NCBI GenBank assembly: GCA_963930645.1
Contig: OZ005651.1
Location: forward strand, 327,822,527-327,886,526
Reading direction: 5' to 3'
Length of the DNA: 64,000 nt
Source: Salticus scenicus
Taxonomy: Eukaryota > Arthropoda > Arachnida > Araneae > Salticidae
Shown here in pieces: positions 61,202 through 64,000 of the stretch. The notes beneath the pieces were generated by a model, which did not search any database, was not told the origin of the DNA, and saw only the letters and a program-made list of their open reading frames with translations. Each line of letters opens with the position of its first letter. Position 1 is the first letter of the stretch. Position numbers and translations under genes: made by a program.

Positions 61202-61475
61202 CTACATAATATTAAACATTGTACATGATAAATTTAATATTCTATGTGAACAAAAATCTTAAAGTCATAATTAGATTTGAAAGAAATTTGTCAATATTTT
61301 CTTAATTAGTCTTTATTTACTTATTTATTTATTTTAACTGAAGTTAAAATTGAAAATAATTTAATATAATGCACATGAAAATAGAGAATTAAACTTGTTT
61401 GTGACTCTGCCTCAAACACCCAAAGCGTTTCTAACTAACTAAATAAATAAAACTCCAATAAATAACAAAGGAAGG
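60357..61475. other. AT-rich non-coding stretch
   Basis: (AT)n at about 60457-60494, poly-A at 60809-60827, poly-T at 61161-61198. No gene is recognised. Confidence 0.6.
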
Positions 61476-61672
61476 GCAGCTGATTCAAGATGAGGTTCCA
61501 TATGCTCTCTTCGGCCAAGCTAATAAATAATGAAGGATGGAAGACCCCGATTTTGGGAACCTCCGGGGAACACAGAATGGGATAGGGAGGATTGGTTGAA
61601 TTAAAGGCCCTTGCACCCCTCATAAGTGAAAGTGGTTGTTCTAACTGACGAGAGACACTTTCTCGAGCAATA
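61476..61672. other. Isolated GC-richer block, unidentified
   Basis: Compositionally distinct from its flanks (AACCTCCGGGGAACACAG, AAAGGCCCTTGCACCCCTC). On the minus strand it is open with RESVSRQLEQPLSLMRG... and ...EVPKIGVFHPSLF..., which has ordinary amino-acid composition but no domain I recognise. It may be a decayed element fragment or an exon remnant. No splice sites or ends can be assigned. Confidence 0.3.
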
Positions 61673-62585
61673 AATGAAATATTTTTATATTTAAAAGAAA
61701 TATTAAAAATAATCGTTAAAATATATTTTATTATTATTATTTTATTTCGTGAAAACATAGGGGAAAAAATCAATCATGAATTCCTTTAAATGCACCTTGA
61801 GACCCTTTCTTTATCATTATTATCATAATTAAATTTCGTTTTTTATTAATAATCGGAATTATAACAGAAGAAAAATTATGTACTTGACTGCTCTTTTTTC
61901 ATTTTTTTACAATATTAGTGCTGCCATCTATTGTATTCTACAGAAAATATTCGCTTTATAAAATATAAATTGAATAAGTTATAAATTATCTTAAAAATTA
62001 AATAAAATATTTATCAAAAATATTTTCAGCATGTTTAACACTGTTCAGACTTTCAGTTTATTTATTTATTTATTTATTTATTATTATTTTTTTTTTTCGA
62101 GAACACACTGCTCTTAATTTAAATTATTTAATTCTATGCAATTTCTGAATTATTAAAAATAAATAAATAAAAGCATTTAAAAAAAAAAGTGTTTCAAAAA
62201 TGAAATAAATAAAATATAAATATGAATATAAGTAAATAAATAAATAAATAAATAGTAGCACGCAATTACACGTGGCGAATTAAAAAATAATAATAATATC
62301 GCTCATAGTTATATTAATTTAAATGTAGAAGAAAACATTAAATTACAATTTCAATTACAAAATAAATTATAATAAAATAAATCATTTAAAAAAGAAACAG
62401 TAGTGTATTTTTTTTTTTTTCATTTTTTTTTTTTTTTTTTCTCATTTTCTGAAAAAATATTATTTTTAATTTAAATCGTTTAATACTGTAGAATTTCTGA
62501 ATTATAAAATAAAAAATAAAATGAAATAAAACACTTCCTAATTAAGTTTTCATTATGAAAAAAGTATCACATAAAAATGTCTGTC

Positions 62586-62620
<35 letters not shown>

Positions 62621-62624
<4 letters not shown>

Positions 62625-62812
62625 TTGAAAAGAAGGTAATAAATATATACTTGTAAAAATTTAAGATTAGTGGGCGTAGTTAACAAAAAGAAAAAATTTT
62701 AATAAGCATTAAACAACGAACTAATAACTGTTTATTATTTTTTTTTCTTTTTGTTAACTACGCCCACTTATCATAAATTTTTATACGTATTTATTACCTT
62801 CTTTTCAAAACT
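62621..62812. mobile_element. ~192-bp hairpin MITE
   Basis: Arms of ~76 bp begin AGTTTTGAAAAGAAGGTAAT and end with its complement ATTACCTTCTTTTCAAAACT. They contain GTGGGCGTAGTTAAC and its complement near the loop (about 62697-62736). TATATA borders both sides, so a TA duplication is likely but hidden by the adjoining (AT)n run. Confidence 0.85.
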
Positions 62813-63263
62813 ATATATTTTTTGTGTAATTTTTAGTGCTGCCTTTGGCGCTTTTTTTTTTATACAAATACACTTTAATTAGTATGTAATTAAAATAAAT
62901 AAATAACTTTACATTAGTTTATATTTGTTTAAATTAATATATATATATATAATAATTTAAACTAATATCTGCCATTTTTACATTAATTTAAAAGCAGAAG
63001 AAAATATTACATCACATTAATTGTAAAAAATCTTTCTATTCTTTTTATTTATTTTCCCTTCTCTCTCTGCATATTTCCCAGTATTCCCTTACACATTGTA
63101 ATACTACAATGTTCGCCAAATTATTATTATTATTATTATTATTTAAATTATTCTCATTTAAAATATAAAAGAAAATTTAAAAAAAGGACACATATTTAAT
63201 ACAAAATTGTTTTATTTAATTATTTTTTGTTGTTTTATATGTAAAACAACAACATTTAATAAA
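62813..63263. other. AT-rich spacer
   Basis: (TA)n near 62938-62950 and (ATT)n near 63122-63142. A small palindrome, TTGTTGTTTTA...TAAAACAACAA, lies near 63227-63252. Confidence 0.55.
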
Positions 63264-63356
63264 CTAAAAGAGAGAATCAAACTTGCAAAATAATTTAAAA
63301 TTTGTATGATCTCCTTTGGCCTTCAGAAGAGTCTGCAATCCTTTTGGCATCTCTTC
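63264..63356 (-). pseudogene. Tc1-type transposase C-terminal fragment
   Basis: Read from 63356 down to a TAG stop at 63266-63264, the minus-strand frame gives EEMPKGLQTLLKAKGDHTNF and then a short tail. Tc1-family transposases typically end with a MP-R-R-x-Q-A-V-I-x-A-K-G-x-x-T-K-Y-like sequence, and M-P-K-x-L-Q-x-L-L-K-A-K-G-x-H-T-N-F fits that pattern. Upstream the frame enters (TA)n and A-rich simple sequence, so only the last ~20 family residues survive. No terminal repeats are visible. Confidence 0.6.
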
Positions 63357-63465
63357 TATATATATATTTGTAAAAAGAAAAGAAAAAAAAAAAGAAAAAA
63401 AGCTCGTTGTCATGGTGCCGCACCTGTGTTAGTCTTTCTATAACACAAGCTCTCCTGAAGATCTG

Positions 63466-63468
<3 letters not shown>

Positions 63469-63531
<63 letters not shown>
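63469..63531. repeat. (AT)n microsatellite
   Basis: About 31 AT units. The short non-repetitive block just before it (about 63400-63468) is not recognised. Confidence 0.95.
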
Positions 63532-63534
<3 letters not shown>

Positions 63535-64000
63535 CGTTTTTATTATCTTTTTTTAGTTAATGTAGAAAGTAACAACAAATAGTAATGCCTGAATAAATAT
63601 TTTTTTATAAAAATGTGTGTTTTTATAAAAATAGAAACAATTTTAAAAACATCCCAATAAGTTGTTGAGTAAACATCCCAGCATTGTTTGTTGAGTAGGT
63701 TTTGTTTCTTGAAACAGTCATATTTAAATCTGAGAAATTTTCATGATTTAATTTTGCATTATTTCAAACTCTTAAATGCAGGTAAGTTGGCTCAAATGTT
63801 TGATGTGTTGAAAGCCGGTACAAAAACAGAGTTCAAGACCATCTCCAGTCTCGAACCATAGTCTCAAAATTAAATTAGCAGATAATCGTTAATGTCTAAA
63901 GGTAAGCGATTTCAATTTTCTTCTTTTTTCTTGTAACATTTTTAATTAAATAATTAAAAAAAAAGAAATCTAATATATATCATCTAATATGTTTTATTTG
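63532..64000. other. Non-coding window end
   Basis: Contains a perfect donor-like CAGGTAAGT (cut after 63781) and a second AAAGGTAAGC near 63900, but no upstream coding frame to make them meaningful. Nothing else is supportable. Confidence 0.5.

Noticed and set aside
63775..63910. Perfect splice-donor strings CAGGTAAGT and AAAGGTAAGC
   Set aside because: No coding frame or exon-like sequence precedes them; such 9-mers are expected by chance in 64 kb.

Overview
The window is strongly AT-rich eukaryotic DNA. It has long poly-A/poly-T runs, (AT)n, (AAT)n and (CT)n microsatellites, tRNA-derived SINEs, a solo LTR, several families of TA- and TTAA-flanked MITEs, and rolling-circle-type (Helentron/HINE-like) non-autonomous elements. 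I found no supportable host protein-coding exon, tRNA, rRNA, CRISPR array or operon. The repeat repertoire fits an arthropod, plausibly an arachnid, but that is an inference from element style and not a proven assignment. The longest open frames (about 60-119 codons) are low-complexity Lys/Phe/Ile/Asn-rich chance frames. Only two short pieces look like decayed protein-coding sequence, and both are transposase C-termini: a pogo-like one at about 38.2 kb and a Tc1-like one at about 63.3 kb.

Layout. 0-4.2 kb: AT-rich, with a diverged ~0.6 kb duplication; one copy carries a SINE with an 8-bp target duplication. 4.2-5.7 kb: a second SINE family (SINE-B, minus strand), then a complete HINE-like element (4746-5734) with a four-unit core, a microsatellite and a terminal hairpin. 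6.7-15.9 kb is the most striking locus. It is a ~9.15 kb composite bounded by ~46 bp inverted termini and a TTTCTT direct repeat, with subterminal TCGCATTTAGG-like motifs. It is filled with two arrays of a second HINE-like family in opposite orientation, a central minisatellite, a solo LTR and a MITE nested in the left terminus. 17.4-18.6 kb: a solitary copy of the same family. 20-26.5 kb: three TIR MITEs, a third HINE-like 3' end, and a ~1.45 kb foldback whose arms each carry a tRNA-like pol III promoter. 29.7-30.5 kb: a SINE-B copy whose 5' flank plus tRNA-like head is triplicated at a ~216 bp period. 34.5-50.1 kb: three successive blocks of old tandem duplication (units ~2.3 kb, ~0.75 kb, ~0.45 kb), interrupted by a pogo-like element, a Tigger-like MITE and another SINE-B. 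53.3-59.7 kb: four GC-richer, non-repetitive islands with promoter/enhancer-like motifs, including two X-box (RFX-type) matches; these are the best candidates for host regulatory DNA. 59.8-64 kb: a piggyBac-type MITE, a hairpin MITE and a Tc1 transposase fragment.

How the parts relate. Nesting gives relative ages. The 2.3 kb tandem duplication predates the pogo insertion, which occurs in one unit only. The composite terminus predates the MITE inside it, and the HINE array predates the solo LTR. The HINE-like families share one plan: core repeats containing GTGTCCCTGTA, then a CA/GACA-type microsatellite, then a terminal hairpin whose stem contains ACTTTCC or a close variant. The third family shows only the microsatellite and hairpin. 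They also form head-to-tail and inverted arrays.
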